NCBI RefSeq assembly: GCF_040115645.1
Contig: NW_027096091.1
Span: 62,001 to 126,000, forward strand
Length of the DNA stretch: 64,000 nucleotides
From: Euwallacea fornicatus
Taxonomy: Eukaryota; Arthropoda; Insecta; Coleoptera; Curculionidae
Reading direction: 5' to 3'
Below the pieces are notes generated by a model that saw nothing but the letters and a program-made list of their open reading frames with translations, was not told where the DNA came from and ran no database searches. This document shows, in pieces, positions 32,301 through 42,330 of the stretch. Numbering within the stretch: position 1 is the stretch's first letter; each line of letters opens with the position of its first letter. The position numbers were made by a program, and so were the translations under genes.

Positions 32301-35300
32301 TCAGAAGTGGGATTACCTACACCTCCAGAACCATTGTTAACGAATACTAGCATGTCAGATAACACTGTGCCATCAACAAACCAAACTGAAATCTTGCTAA
32401 GGAAAATTGTTGAGTTGCAAAATTTGGCAGGGACTTCAAGCCGAGTGACCCAAGTGCAATTGCCTAGTTTTGATCCTAAGTCAAAACTCGCAGATCCGGA
32501 AGGATGGTGCTGTTTAGTCGACGAATTCGTTAAAGTTCACCAGCTCGCGGGAATAAATCTAGTGACCTGTTTGTCAAGTGCATTAAAAGGAGAAGCGGCT
32601 GACTGGCTTATTCATTGTCGACCACTAGGAAAAACTTGGGAGGATATTCGCACTGAATTCCTTTCCTCGTTTTCCAAACCCATTGACATAATGGAAGTAT
32701 TTGCAGAAGCCGTTAATGGAAGGAATGCTACCTCATCGGAAACGACACTCCTAGATGAAGGATTGCATGTGCTACGCCTTGCGTTGCATATGATTAAAAG
32801 TCGTGAGAGTGATGAAGCATTAGCTACATTGTTCGCCTGCCATGTAGTGGGTAATCGTTCTGAGGTGTTACGTAAACGACTGCGAGAGGATACACCAAAG
32901 GACTTAAAAGGGTTTTGTGTTGCGTTGCGGGGGTTGGTGGGTAAACGGCCGGCGCTATTTCGGCATGATCCTCATATCAGTCCGAAGCAACGTGCCTTTA
33001 CCCCATTAAATAGAAACGATGATCACTTTTTGGGGAAGTGCCGGTTGTGTGGAAAAATCGGACACAAAGGATACCAGTGTCGCTCTAAAAGGTCGTCGAC
33101 AAGTGAAAAATCAAGTGTTAACACGTTTAGATCCGTTACTTGTTTTAAGTGCGGAAAGCCAGGCCATATTGCAACGAGCTGCCCTGACAAGGAAAGAGCT
33201 GCTGAATCGAGATATGTGGAAAAACGTGTGAATTTGGTGAAGATCCAAACCCTTCCTAGCGGTCAGTTGGAGACGGACAATGGTAAGATCATTCCTTTTC
33301 TGTTTGATTCTGGCTCAGACTGTTCGTTGGTTAAAAGGAGCGTTTCTTTATCGTTAACTGGAACGTTAGAAAATTGCATGATATCGTTAAAGGGTATAGG
33401 AGATAATTCTGTTTTTTGTACAATGCAATTGCTAGTTAGGGCCAAAATTGCAAACATTTATGTTGAACTTTTGCTGCATGTTGTACCTGATGATAGTATT
33501 TCTTTCGACATCATAATAGGTAGGGACTTGATTGCCCAAAGCATCAGTGTTTGCTATGGCAGTAGGGGTTTGGTTTTTACTCGTGAAAAATCGGTTGAGC
33601 TTTGCCAAACTACGACAATCAATTTCAGATCCATTGATACTGACTTGGTTTCCAAGGAAAAGGATATTTTAGTTGATATGCTTTCACGATACCGAAATAA
33701 TTTTGCCGATGGTATGCCTAATGGACAGGTAAATACAGGTTGTCTGGAACTTCGGTTACAAGATCCAACTAAATTCGTACAACGACGACCGTATCGTCTA
33801 GCTCCGATTGAACGAGATATTGTACGATGTAAAGTCAGAGAGTTGTTAGAAGCAAATATTATTCGTCCTAGTTGCTCTCCGTTTGCTAGTCCAATCACAT
33901 TGGTCAAAAAAAAGGATGGGTCTGACAGAATGTGTTGCGATTTTCGCGAGTTGAATAGCAACACGATCTCGGATCGCTACCCACTACCTCTCATCAGTGA
34001 TCAGATTAATCGATTACATCAGGCTTATTATTTTACGTCCCTGGACATGGCTGCTGGATTTCATCAGATCCCGGTGCACCCTGATAGTATTGAGAAAACC
34101 GCCTTCGTAACGCCAGATGGTCATTATGAGTTCCTATCCATGCCATTTGGGTTAAAGAACGCTCCATCTGTTTATCAGCGAGCAATTGATAAAGCGTTAG
34201 GGGATCTTCGCAACTCGATTGCCGTAGTTTATATTGACGATATACTAATACCTTCAACCTCAATATCAGAAGGGATCAAACGTTTGGAGATTGTTATTGA
34301 TGCATTGGTCAAGGCGGGTTTTTCCTTTAATTTCCGAAAGTGCAAATTCTTAAAAAACAAAATTGAATATTTAGGTTACGTAGTTCAAGGTGGCGAACTC
34401 CGTCCAAACCCTCGCAAAATATCAGCACTAATTAATTTGCCAGTCCCTAAAACTGTAACACAAGTCCGTCAATTTCTTGGTCTGGCTTCTTACTTTCGAC
34501 AATTTATCCCTAACTTTTCTAAAACCGCAATACCTTTGTATCAGCTCACCTCTGGCGGTACGAAAACTATCAAATGGCTACCTAAACACGAAGAGGTACG
34601 ACAAATTTTATTAACAGCCCTTACATCCGAGCCCGTGCTATCTATTTTCGACCCCGAGTTACCTATCGAGCTTCATACAGATGCCAGCGGTGACGGTTAC
34701 GGTGCTGTCTTGTTACAAAAAAGGAATCCTAAACTACATGCCGTGGCGTATTTCAGTAAGCGTACCACTCAAGTAGAATCTAGGTACCATTCTTATGAGC
34801 TGGAGACGTTGGCCGTTGTTAATGCTGTGAAAAATTTTAGACACTTCTTATATGGTAGACATTTTACAGTCGTAACTGACTGTAATTCCCTAAAGGCGTC
34901 CCGAGGTAAAAGTGACTTGACACCCCGAGTTCATAGATGGTGGGCATTTTTGCAGGGTTTCGATTTTGATATTCAATATCGCGAGGGTGTCCGAATGAAA
35001 CATGCAGATTTCTTTTCTCGCAATCACATTGCAGAAAAACCATCTGACCAATGTCTTAGTCCTGTCAAGAATATTGAAATAGTGGATTTGCATAAAGATT
35101 GGCTTCAGTTCGAACAACACCGCGATAGCGAAATTAATCAATTAATAGCTAAATGGAAATCACACGAGCTTCCGTCCGATTTGTCTAAATCCTACGACGT
35201 ACGAAACAATATTTTGTTTCGTAAGATAGAAAGGGGAGGAAGTTCAATATGGCTACCTATTGTCCCTCGCTCATTTGCCTGGTCCGTAATTAACCATGTG

Positions 35301-36380
35301 CATGTCGATTTAAAACACCTTGGGTGGGAGAAAACTTTGGATAAATTGTACGAAATTTACTGGTTTCCAAATATGTCCAAGAATGTCAAGAAGTTTGTCG
35401 ACAATTGCCTTGCCTGTAAAGTTTCGAAAGGCAAAACCGGTAGTACTCAGGTTCGTTTGCACTCCATCCCCAAAATTGCAAAACCGTGGCACACAGTTCA
35501 CGTAGATATTTCCGGAAAGTTAAGTGGTAAAAGTGATAAAAAGGAATACGCCCTCGTAATTATAGATGCCTTTACCAAGTTTGTTGTCTTATATCACATT
35601 TCTTCATTATCTGGTAAGCAAGCTGTGGAGTCTTTTCGTAATTTTACGTATCTGTTTGGGGCACCGCGAAGGATTGTTTCAGACCAGGGGAAGTGTTTCA
35701 CCAGCTCAGACTTTAAGAAGTTTTGTGCCGATAGCAATATCGACCTTCATGTTGTTGCCCATAGTGCAAGTAGAGCTAATGGCCAAGCAGAACGGGTCAT
35801 GCAGGTTTTAAAGAATCTCCTCACCATAATCGAAACTGAGGGAACCAGGACTTGGCAGGATAGTTTAAGTGAGGTTCAATTGGCCATAAATAGTAGTAAA
35901 CATAGAACTACGGGTTTCAGCCCCGCGGAGTTATTGTTTGGCACAAAAATCCGTTCATTGCATCTCAATGCAATAATGCATCGACTTGTTGACGAAGGAG
36001 ACGCTCCCTCTTTGGTCGAAATTAGAGACAAGGCAAGTGAAAGCATATCTAAAAGGGCAAAATTAGATACTAAGCGCTTTAACGCTGGCAAAGCTCAAAT
36101 CAAGCATTTTTCCGTAGGAGATTTTGTGTATGCCAAGAGCAATGAAAGAATGATATCGAAATTGGATCCTAAATTTAGGGGACCTTATAGAATTAATAGA
36201 GTTTTGGAAAATGATCGGTATGAGGTAGAGAAAGTAAATGGAAAGGGGGGATTGTTTAAATTTGTCCATGACCAATTAAGGGCAGTGCCTGTTGGTCAAG
36301 AGCAGGAAATGTTTGATTTTTCTGACGAAAGTGAAGAGGACGAACTAATGGAGAGTGAAAGAACTGAGAACGTTCAGTAG
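32244..36380 (+). CDS. gag-pol: Gypsy gag-pol polyprotein, copy 1 (1378 aa, intact)
   Basis: One open frame. Order: capsid-like gag (about 60-250); zinc knuckles CRLCGKIGHKGYQC (about 266) and CFKCGKPGHIATSC (about 300); aspartic protease FLFDSGSDCSLV (about 351-362); RT with SLDMAAGFHQI (about 600) and VYIDDIL (about 662); RNase H with HTDASGDGYGAVLL (about 811); integrase zinc finger (HVHVDLKHLGW...CLACK, about 1018-1056), Asp in VHVDISG (about 1087), Asp in VSDQGKCF (about 1146), Glu in GQAERVMQ (about 1183); then a GPYRI motif (about 1313) and an acidic tail. No env or chromodomain is seen. The start codon at 32244, or the second Met at 32262, lies inside LTR1, so the primer site is translated as part of gag. 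Gag and pol are in one frame without recoding. Exact subgroup uncertain (mag/CsRn1-like possible). Confidence 0.95.
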   Translation: MFHFVDMDVEQDTCSPNPTSEVGLPTPPEPLLTNTSMSDNTVPSTNQTEILLRKIVELQNLAGTSSRVTQVQLPSFDPKSKLADPEGWCCLVDEFVKVHQLAGINLVTCLSSALKGEAADWLIHCRPLGKTWEDIRTEFLSSFSKPIDIMEVFAEAVNGRNATSSETTLLDEGLHVLRLALHMIKSRESDEALATLFACHVVGNRSEVLRKRLREDTPKDLKGFCVALRGLVGKRPALFRHDPHISPKQRAFTPLNRNDDHFLGKCRLCGKIGHKGYQCRSKRSSTSEKSSVNTFRSVTCFKCGKPGHIATSCPDKERAAESRYVEKRVNLVKIQTLPSGQLETDNGKIIPFLFDSGSDCSLVKRSVSLSLTGTLENCMISLKGIGDNSVFCTMQLLVRAKIANIYVELLLHVVPDDSISFDIIIGRDLIAQSISVCYGSRGLVFTREKSVELCQTTTINFRSIDTDLVSKEKDILVDMLSRYRNNFADGMPNGQVNTGCLELRLQDPTKFVQRRPYRLAPIERDIVRCKVRELLEANIIRPSCSPFASPITLVKKKDGSDRMCCDFRELNSNTISDRYPLPLISDQINRLHQAYYFTSLDMAAGFHQIPVHPDSIEKTAFVTPDGHYEFLSMPFGLKNAPSVYQRAIDKALGDLRNSIAVVYIDDILIPSTSISEGIKRLEIVIDALVKAGFSFNFRKCKFLKNKIEYLGYVVQGGELRPNPRKISALINLPVPKTVTQVRQFLGLASYFRQFIPNFSKTAIPLYQLTSGGTKTIKWLPKHEEVRQILLTALTSEPVLSIFDPELPIELHTDASGDGYGAVLLQKRNPKLHAVAYFSKRTTQVESRYHSYELETLAVVNAVKNFRHFLYGRHFTVVTDCNSLKASRGKSDLTPRVHRWWAFLQGFDFDIQYREGVRMKHADFFSRNHIAEKPSDQCLSPVKNIEIVDLHKDWLQFEQHRDSEINQLIAKWKSHELPSDLSKSYDVRNNILFRKIERGGSSIWLPIVPRSFAWSVINHVHVDLKHLGWEKTLDKLYEIYWFPNMSKNVKKFVDNCLACKVSKGKTGSTQVRLHSIPKIAKPWHTVHVDISGKLSGKSDKKEYALVIIDAFTKFVVLYHISSLSGKQAVESFRNFTYLFGAPRRIVSDQGKCFTSSDFKKFCADSNIDLHVVAHSASRANGQAERVMQVLKNLLTIIETEGTRTWQDSLSEVQLAINSSKHRTTGFSPAELLFGTKIRSLHLNAIMHRLVDEGDAPSLVEIRDKASESISKRAKLDTKRFNAGKAQIKHFSVGDFVYAKSNERMISKLDPKFRGPYRINRVLENDRYEVEKVNGKGGLFKFVHDQLRAVPVGQEQEMFDFSDESEEDELMESERTENVQ
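32301..32314 (+). promoter_or_regulatory. Primer binding site (tRNA-Leu-like), inside the coding frame
   Basis: TCAGAAGTGGGATT directly follows LTR1 and is complementary to an internal 3' portion of a tRNA-Leu acceptor/T arm as I recall it (AATCCCACTTCTGA), leaving out the last few bases and CCA. A repeat copy is at 37316-37329. Confidence 0.5.
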
Positions 36381-36863
36381 TTCAGTAGTTTTGAGTTGAG
36401 TGGATTGCTGCGGCAACATGTGAATGCTGGAATGTGATAGCTAGTCTGATAGAGCAAGGCTACTGCGGTAGTCTGGTCCCAACCATAGAATCATGCTGCG
36501 GTATGATGACACCTGTGCTTGAGATTTTTTTGTTTGCAAATTGCTGCGGTAATTTGTCAAAGAATCATGCTGCGGTATGATGACGTTTGTGCTTGAGATT
36601 ATTTTTTTTTGCAAATTGCTGCGGTAGTTTGTCAAGGAACGGGTATTGCAACAGTTGCTTTAGATGAATTGATGTGCTCACTGCGGTGATCATTTTGAGG
36701 GCTACTGCAATAGCATACAAGGTTTCGACTTGATATACCGTTGAAACTGCACGCGTTTTATGTCAGGAAGGCTGAACGGCATAATTAAGAGATATGACCT
36801 CTTTTGGTTCCAGATGGATCATTGAACTAGCACACGAGGACGCGTGACTTGTCAGAATGGCCG
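36381..36863 (+). promoter_or_regulatory. Gypsy 3' UTR with C(UGCG)G hairpin series, copy 1
   Basis: The non-coding stretch between the gag-pol stop and LTR2 carries short hairpins whose loop is always C-TGCG-G, a UNCG-type tetraloop: 36405-36416, 36458-36473, 36490-36507, 36537-36556, 36564-36581, 36612-36631 and 36678-36689. A variant with loop C-TGCA-A is at 36701-36714. Stems differ in sequence (TTG/CAA, GGCTA/TAGTC, ATCATG/TATGAT, CAAATTG/TAATTTG, TCA/TGA). Two of them form a duplicated pair (period about 74-75 bp). No purine-rich tract is obvious next to LTR2. Confidence 0.8.
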
Positions 36864-37315
36864 TGTCAGCGCCTTCGAAATTATTTACAATTAGTGATAA
36901 GGAAAAGGGATCCTTGAAATGGTTAAATTTCGGGTGATGAGTTTTTAAGGGAGTCTTTCGGTCCTTAAATTATGGGCGGCTGACTGATTTGTGTAGTTTG
37001 TTAGGACCAAGAACAGACCTGGCGTGGGAAATTGCGCCAGGTCGGGTGGAACGGGGCCAGGAGGGAGGAAAAAGAAGGAGCGTTGAGCAGTTTTGAAGAA
37101 AGAAGGATTTAAGAAAGACTGGCCCCGGATCACCAGTTCTTGGTCCCCTTTTCTTTTGTTTTTTTTTGCTTTTATTAAAGATTAGATAAGTTGCTTCGTG
37201 CTAATTAGCGTTTAACCTACTCTTATTTTCTGAATAACACCTTTTATATTATTCGTGTGTGTTTCATTTCGTGGACATGGATGTCGAACAGGATACGTGC
37301 TCTCCCAATCCGACA
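36864..37315 (+). repeat. Gypsy LTR2 (452 bp), shared by both internal regions
   Basis: TGTCAGCGCC...CAATCCGACA. It appears identical to LTR3. It serves as the 3' LTR of copy 1 and the 5' LTR of copy 2. Confidence 0.93.
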
Positions 37316-40300
37316 TCAGAAGTGGGATTACCTACACCTCCAGAACCATTGTTAACGAATACTAGCATGTCAGATAACACTGTGCCATCAACAAACCAAA
37401 CTGAAATCTTGCTAAGGAAAATTGTTGAGTTGCAAAATTTGGCAGGGACTTCAAGCCGAGTGACCCAAGTGCAATTGCCTAGTTTTGATCCTAAGTCAAA
37501 ACTCGCAGATCCGGAAGGATGGTGCTGTTTAGTCGACGAATTCGTTAAAGTTCACCAGCTCGCGGGAATAAATCTAGTGACCTGTTTGTCAAGTGCATTA
37601 AAAGGAGAAGCGGCTGACTGGCTTATTCATTGTCGACCACTAGGAAAAACTTGGGAGGATATTCGCACTGAATTCCTTTCCTCGTTTTCCAAACCCATTG
37701 ACATAATGGAAGTATTTGCAGAAGCCGTTAATGGAAGGAATGCTACCTCATCGGAAACGACACTCCTAGATGAAGGATTGCATGTGCTACGCCTTGCGTT
37801 GCATATGATTAAAAGTCGTGAGAGTGATGAAGCATTAGCTACATTGTTCGCCTGCCATGTAGTGGGTAATCGTTCTGAGGTGTTACGTAAACGACTGCGA
37901 GAGGATACACCAAAGGACTTAAAAGGGTTTTGTGTTGCGTTGCGGGGGTTGGTGGGTAAACGGCCGGCGCTATTTCGGCATGATCCTCATATCAGTCCGA
38001 AGCAACGTGCCTTTACCCCATTAAATAGAAACGATGATCACTTTTTGGGGAAGTGCCGGTTGTGTGGAAAAATCGGACACAAAGGATACCAGTGTCGCTC
38101 TAAAAGGTCGTCGACAAGTGAAAAATCAAGTGTTAACACGTTTAGATCCGTTACTTGTTTTAAGTGCGGAAAGCCAGGCCATATTGCAACGAGCTGCCCT
38201 GACAAGGAAAGAGCTGCTGAATCGAGATATGTGGAAAAACGTGTGAATTTGGTGAAGATCCAAACCCTTCCTAGCGGTCAGTTGGAGACGGACAATGGTA
38301 AGATCATTCCTTTTCTGTTTGATTCTGGCTCAGACTGTTCGTTGGTTAAAAGGAGCGTTTCTTTATCGTTAACTGGAACGTTAGAAAATTGCATGATATC
38401 GTTAAAGGGTATAGGAGATAATTCTGTTTTTTGTACAATGCAATTGCTAGTTAGGGCCAAAATTGCAAACATTTATGTTGAACTTTTGCTGCATGTTGTA
38501 CCTGATGATAGTATTTCTTTCGACATCATAATAGGTAGGGACTTGATTGCCCAAAGCATCAGTGTTTGCTATGGCAGTAGGGGTTTGGTTTTTACTCGTG
38601 AAAAATCGGTTGAGCTTTGCCAAACTACGACAATCAATTTCAGATCCATTGATACTGACTTGGTTTCCAAGGAAAAGGATATTTTAGTTGATATGCTTTC
38701 ACGATACCGAAATAATTTTGCCGATGGTATGCCTAATGGACAGGTAAATACAGGTTGTCTGGAACTTCGGTTACAAGATCCAACTAAATTCGTACAACGA
38801 CGACCGTATCGTCTAGCTCCGATTGAACGAGATATTGTACGATGTAAAGTCAGAGAGTTGTTAGAAGCAAATATTATTCGTCCTAGTTGCTCTCCGTTTG
38901 CTAGTCCAATCACATTGGTCAAAAAAAAGGATGGGTCTGACAGAATGTGTTGCGATTTTCGCGAGTTGAATAGCAACACGATCTCGGATCGCTACCCACT
39001 ACCTCTCATCAGTGATCAGATTAATCGATTACATCAGGCTTATTATTTTACGTCCCTGGACATGGCTGCTGGATTTCATCAGATCCCGGTGCACCCTGAT
39101 AGTATTGAGAAAACCGCCTTCGTAACGCCAGATGGTCATTATGAGTTCCTATCCATGCCATTTGGGTTAAAGAACGCTCCATCTGTTTATCAGCGAGCAA
39201 TTGATAAAGCGTTAGGGGATCTTCGCAACTCGATTGCCGTAGTTTATATTGACGATATACTAATACCTTCAACCTCAATATCAGAAGGGATCAAACGTTT
39301 GGAGATTGTTATTGATGCATTGGTCAAGGCGGGTTTTTCCTTTAATTTCCGAAAGTGCAAATTCTTAAAAAACAAAATTGAATATTTAGGTTACGTAGTT
39401 CAAGGTGGCGAACTCCGTCCAAACCCTCGCAAAATATCAGCACTAATTAATTTGCCAGTCCCTAAAACTGTAACACAAGTCCGTCAATTTCTTGGTCTGG
39501 CTTCTTACTTTCGACAATTTATCCCTAACTTTTCTAAAACCGCAATACCTTTGTATCAGCTCACCTCTGGCGGTACGAAAACTATCAAATGGCTACCTAA
39601 ACACGAAGAGGTACGACAAATTTTATTAACAGCCCTTACATCCGAGCCCGTGCTATCTATTTTCGACCCCGAGTTACCTATCGAGCTTCATACAGATGCC
39701 AGCGGTGACGGTTACGGTGCTGTCTTGTTACAAAAAAGGAATCCTAAACTACATGCCGTGGCGTATTTCAGTAAGCGTACCACTCAAGTAGAATCTAGGT
39801 ACCATTCTTATGAGCTGGAGACGTTGGCCGTTGTTAATGCTGTGAAAAATTTTAGACACTTCTTATATGGTAGACATTTTACAGTCGTAACTGACTGTAA
39901 TTCCCTAAAGGCGTCCCGAGGTAAAAGTGACTTGACACCCCGAGTTCATAGATGGTGGGCATTTTTGCAGGGTTTCGATTTTGATATTCAATATCGCGAG
40001 GGTGTCCGAATGAAACATGCAGATTTCTTTTCTCGCAATCACATTGCAGAAAAACCATCTGACCAATGTCTTAGTCCTGTCAAGAATATTGAAATAGTGG
40101 ATTTGCATAAAGATTGGCTTCAGTTCGAACAACACCGCGATAGCGAAATTAATCAATTAATAGCTAAATGGAAATCACACGAGCTTCCGTCCGATTTGTC
40201 TAAATCCTACGACGTACGAAACAATATTTTGTTTCGTAAGATAGAAAGGGGAGGAAGTTCAATATGGCTACCTATTGTCCCTCGCTCATTTGCCTGGTCC

Positions 40301-41395
40301 GTAATTAACCATGTGCATGTCGATTTAAAACACCTTGGGTGGGAGAAAACTTTGGATAAATTGTACGAAATTTACTGGTTTCCAAATATGTCCAAGAATG
40401 TCAAGAAGTTTGTCGACAATTGCCTTGCCTGTAAAGTTTCGAAAGGCAAAACCGGTAGTACTCAGGTTCGTTTGCACTCCATCCCCAAAATTGCAAAACC
40501 GTGGCACACAGTTCACGTAGATATTTCCGGAAAGTTAAGTGGTAAAAGTGATAAAAAGGAATACGCCCTCGTAATTATAGATGCCTTTACCAAGTTTGTT
40601 GTCTTATATCACATTTCTTCATTATCTGGTAAGCAAGCTGTGGAGTCTTTTCGTAATTTTACGTATCTGTTTGGGGCACCGCGAAGGATTGTTTCAGACC
40701 AGGGGAAGTGTTTCACCAGCTCAGACTTTAAGAAGTTTTGTGCCGATAGCAATATCGACCTTCATGTTGTTGCCCATAGTGCAAGTAGAGCTAATGGCCA
40801 AGCAGAACGGGTCATGCAGGTTTTAAAGAATCTCCTCACCATAATCGAAACTGAGGGAACCAGGACTTGGCAGGATAGTTTAAGTGAGGTTCAATTGGCC
40901 ATAAATAGTAGTAAACATAGAACTACGGGTTTCAGCCCCGCGGAGTTATTGTTTGGCACAAAAATCCGTTCATTGCATCTCAATGCAATAATGCATCGAC
41001 TTGTTGACGAAGGAGACGCTCCCTCTTTGGTCGAAATTAGAGACAAGGCAAGTGAAAGCATATCTAAAAGGGCAAAATTAGATACTAAGCGCTTTAACGC
41101 TGGCAAAGCTCAAATCAAGCATTTTTCCGTAGGAGATTTTGTGTATGCCAAGAGCAATGAAAGAATGATATCGAAATTGGATCCTAAATTTAGGGGACCT
41201 TATAGAATTAATAGAGTTTTGGAAAATGATCGGTATGAGGTAGAGAAAGTAAATGGAAAGGGGGGATTGTTTAAATTTGTCCATGACCAATTAAGGGCAG
41301 TGCCTGTTGGTCAAGAGCAGGAAATGTTTGATTTTTCTGACGAAAGTGAAGAGGACGAACTAATGGAGAGTGAAAGAACTGAGAACGTTCAGTAG
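37259..41395 (+). CDS. gag-pol: Gypsy gag-pol polyprotein, copy 2 (1378 aa, intact)
   Basis: The translation is the same as that of copy 1, shifted by 5015 bp: gag with two CCHC knuckles, DSGS-type protease, YIDD reverse transcriptase, RNase H, DDE integrase and acidic tail. The start codon lies in LTR2. Having two identical 4.1-kb frames side by side means either a very recent duplication or an assembly effect. All catalytic motifs are preserved in both. Confidence 0.95.
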   Translation: MFHFVDMDVEQDTCSPNPTSEVGLPTPPEPLLTNTSMSDNTVPSTNQTEILLRKIVELQNLAGTSSRVTQVQLPSFDPKSKLADPEGWCCLVDEFVKVHQLAGINLVTCLSSALKGEAADWLIHCRPLGKTWEDIRTEFLSSFSKPIDIMEVFAEAVNGRNATSSETTLLDEGLHVLRLALHMIKSRESDEALATLFACHVVGNRSEVLRKRLREDTPKDLKGFCVALRGLVGKRPALFRHDPHISPKQRAFTPLNRNDDHFLGKCRLCGKIGHKGYQCRSKRSSTSEKSSVNTFRSVTCFKCGKPGHIATSCPDKERAAESRYVEKRVNLVKIQTLPSGQLETDNGKIIPFLFDSGSDCSLVKRSVSLSLTGTLENCMISLKGIGDNSVFCTMQLLVRAKIANIYVELLLHVVPDDSISFDIIIGRDLIAQSISVCYGSRGLVFTREKSVELCQTTTINFRSIDTDLVSKEKDILVDMLSRYRNNFADGMPNGQVNTGCLELRLQDPTKFVQRRPYRLAPIERDIVRCKVRELLEANIIRPSCSPFASPITLVKKKDGSDRMCCDFRELNSNTISDRYPLPLISDQINRLHQAYYFTSLDMAAGFHQIPVHPDSIEKTAFVTPDGHYEFLSMPFGLKNAPSVYQRAIDKALGDLRNSIAVVYIDDILIPSTSISEGIKRLEIVIDALVKAGFSFNFRKCKFLKNKIEYLGYVVQGGELRPNPRKISALINLPVPKTVTQVRQFLGLASYFRQFIPNFSKTAIPLYQLTSGGTKTIKWLPKHEEVRQILLTALTSEPVLSIFDPELPIELHTDASGDGYGAVLLQKRNPKLHAVAYFSKRTTQVESRYHSYELETLAVVNAVKNFRHFLYGRHFTVVTDCNSLKASRGKSDLTPRVHRWWAFLQGFDFDIQYREGVRMKHADFFSRNHIAEKPSDQCLSPVKNIEIVDLHKDWLQFEQHRDSEINQLIAKWKSHELPSDLSKSYDVRNNILFRKIERGGSSIWLPIVPRSFAWSVINHVHVDLKHLGWEKTLDKLYEIYWFPNMSKNVKKFVDNCLACKVSKGKTGSTQVRLHSIPKIAKPWHTVHVDISGKLSGKSDKKEYALVIIDAFTKFVVLYHISSLSGKQAVESFRNFTYLFGAPRRIVSDQGKCFTSSDFKKFCADSNIDLHVVAHSASRANGQAERVMQVLKNLLTIIETEGTRTWQDSLSEVQLAINSSKHRTTGFSPAELLFGTKIRSLHLNAIMHRLVDEGDAPSLVEIRDKASESISKRAKLDTKRFNAGKAQIKHFSVGDFVYAKSNERMISKLDPKFRGPYRINRVLENDRYEVEKVNGKGGLFKFVHDQLRAVPVGQEQEMFDFSDESEEDELMESERTENVQ

Positions 41396-41878
41396 TTCAG
41401 TAGTTTTGAGTTGAGTGGATTGCTGCGGCAACATGTGAATGCTGGAATGTGATAGCTAGTCTGATAGAGCAAGGCTACTGCGGTAGTCTGGTCCCAACCA
41501 TAGAATCATGCTGCGGTATGATGACACCTGTGCTTGAGATTTTTTTGTTTGCAAATTGCTGCGGTAATTTGTCAAAGAATCATGCTGCGGTATGATGACG
41601 TTTGTGCTTGAGATTATTTTTTTTTGCAAATTGCTGCGGTAGTTTGTCAAGGAACGGGTATTGCAACAGTTGCTTTAGATGAATTGATGTGCTCACTGCG
41701 GTGATCATTTTGAGGGCTACTGCAATAGCATACAAGGTTTCGACTTGATATACCGTTGAAACTGCACGCGTTTTATGTCAGGAAGGCTGAACGGCATAAT
41801 TAAGAGATATGACCTCTTTTGGTTCCAGATGGATCATTGAACTAGCACACGAGGACGCGTGACTTGTCAGAATGGCCG
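41396..41878 (+). promoter_or_regulatory. Gypsy 3' UTR with C(UGCG)G hairpin series, copy 2
   Basis: Repeats the hairpins of copy 1 at +5015 bp (41420-41431 through 41693-41704, and the TGCA variant at 41716-41729), without any difference that I can see. Confidence 0.8.
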
Positions 41879-42330
41879 TGTCAGCGCCTTCGAAATTATT
41901 TACAATTAGTGATAAGGAAAAGGGATCCTTGAAATGGTTAAATTTCGGGTGATGAGTTTTTAAGGGAGTCTTTCGGTCCTTAAATTATGGGCGGCTGACT
42001 GATTTGTGTAGTTTGTTAGGACCAAGAACAGACCTGGCGTGGGAAATTGCGCCAGGTCGGGTGGAACGGGGCCAGGAGGGAGGAAAAAGAAGGAGCGTTG
42101 AGCAGTTTTGAAGAAAGAAGGATTTAAGAAAGACTGGCCCCGGATCACCAGTTCTTGGTCCCCTTTTCTTTTGTTTTTTTTTGCTTTTATTAAAGATTAG
42201 ATAAGTTGCTTCGTGCTAATTAGCGTTTAACCTACTCTTATTTTCTGAATAACACCTTTTATATTATTCGTGTGTGTTTCATTTCGTGGACATGGATGTC
42301 GAACAGGATACGTGCTCTCCCAATCCGACA
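41879..42330 (+). repeat. Gypsy LTR3 (452 bp)
   Basis: The right-hand LTR, ending CCGACA and followed by the TATA target duplication and then E2 ORF2 sequence. Its start codon at 42274 reads out of the LTR into E2. Confidence 0.93.

Larger units (their letters stand above)
31847..42330 (+). mobile_element. Tandem Ty3/gypsy element: LTR-internal-LTR-internal-LTR
   Basis: Three LTRs (31847-32300, 36864-37315, 41879-42330) separate two internal regions of identical length (4563 bp each), giving an exact repeat period of 5015 bp. The whole block is flanked by TATA on both sides (31843-31846 and 42331-42334), so it behaves as one insertion. LTR2 and LTR3 look identical; LTR1 differs from both by two substitutions and two extra T in a T run. 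Both internal regions encode the same 1378-aa protein. The insertion interrupts E2 ORF2. Likely origins are recombination with a one-LTR circle or unequal exchange between LTRs; an assembly duplication cannot be excluded. Confidence 0.93.

Noticed and set aside
31848..42330. Two independent gypsy insertions in tandem
   Set aside because: Only one target duplication surrounds the block and the middle LTR is shared, so recombination within one insertion fits better.
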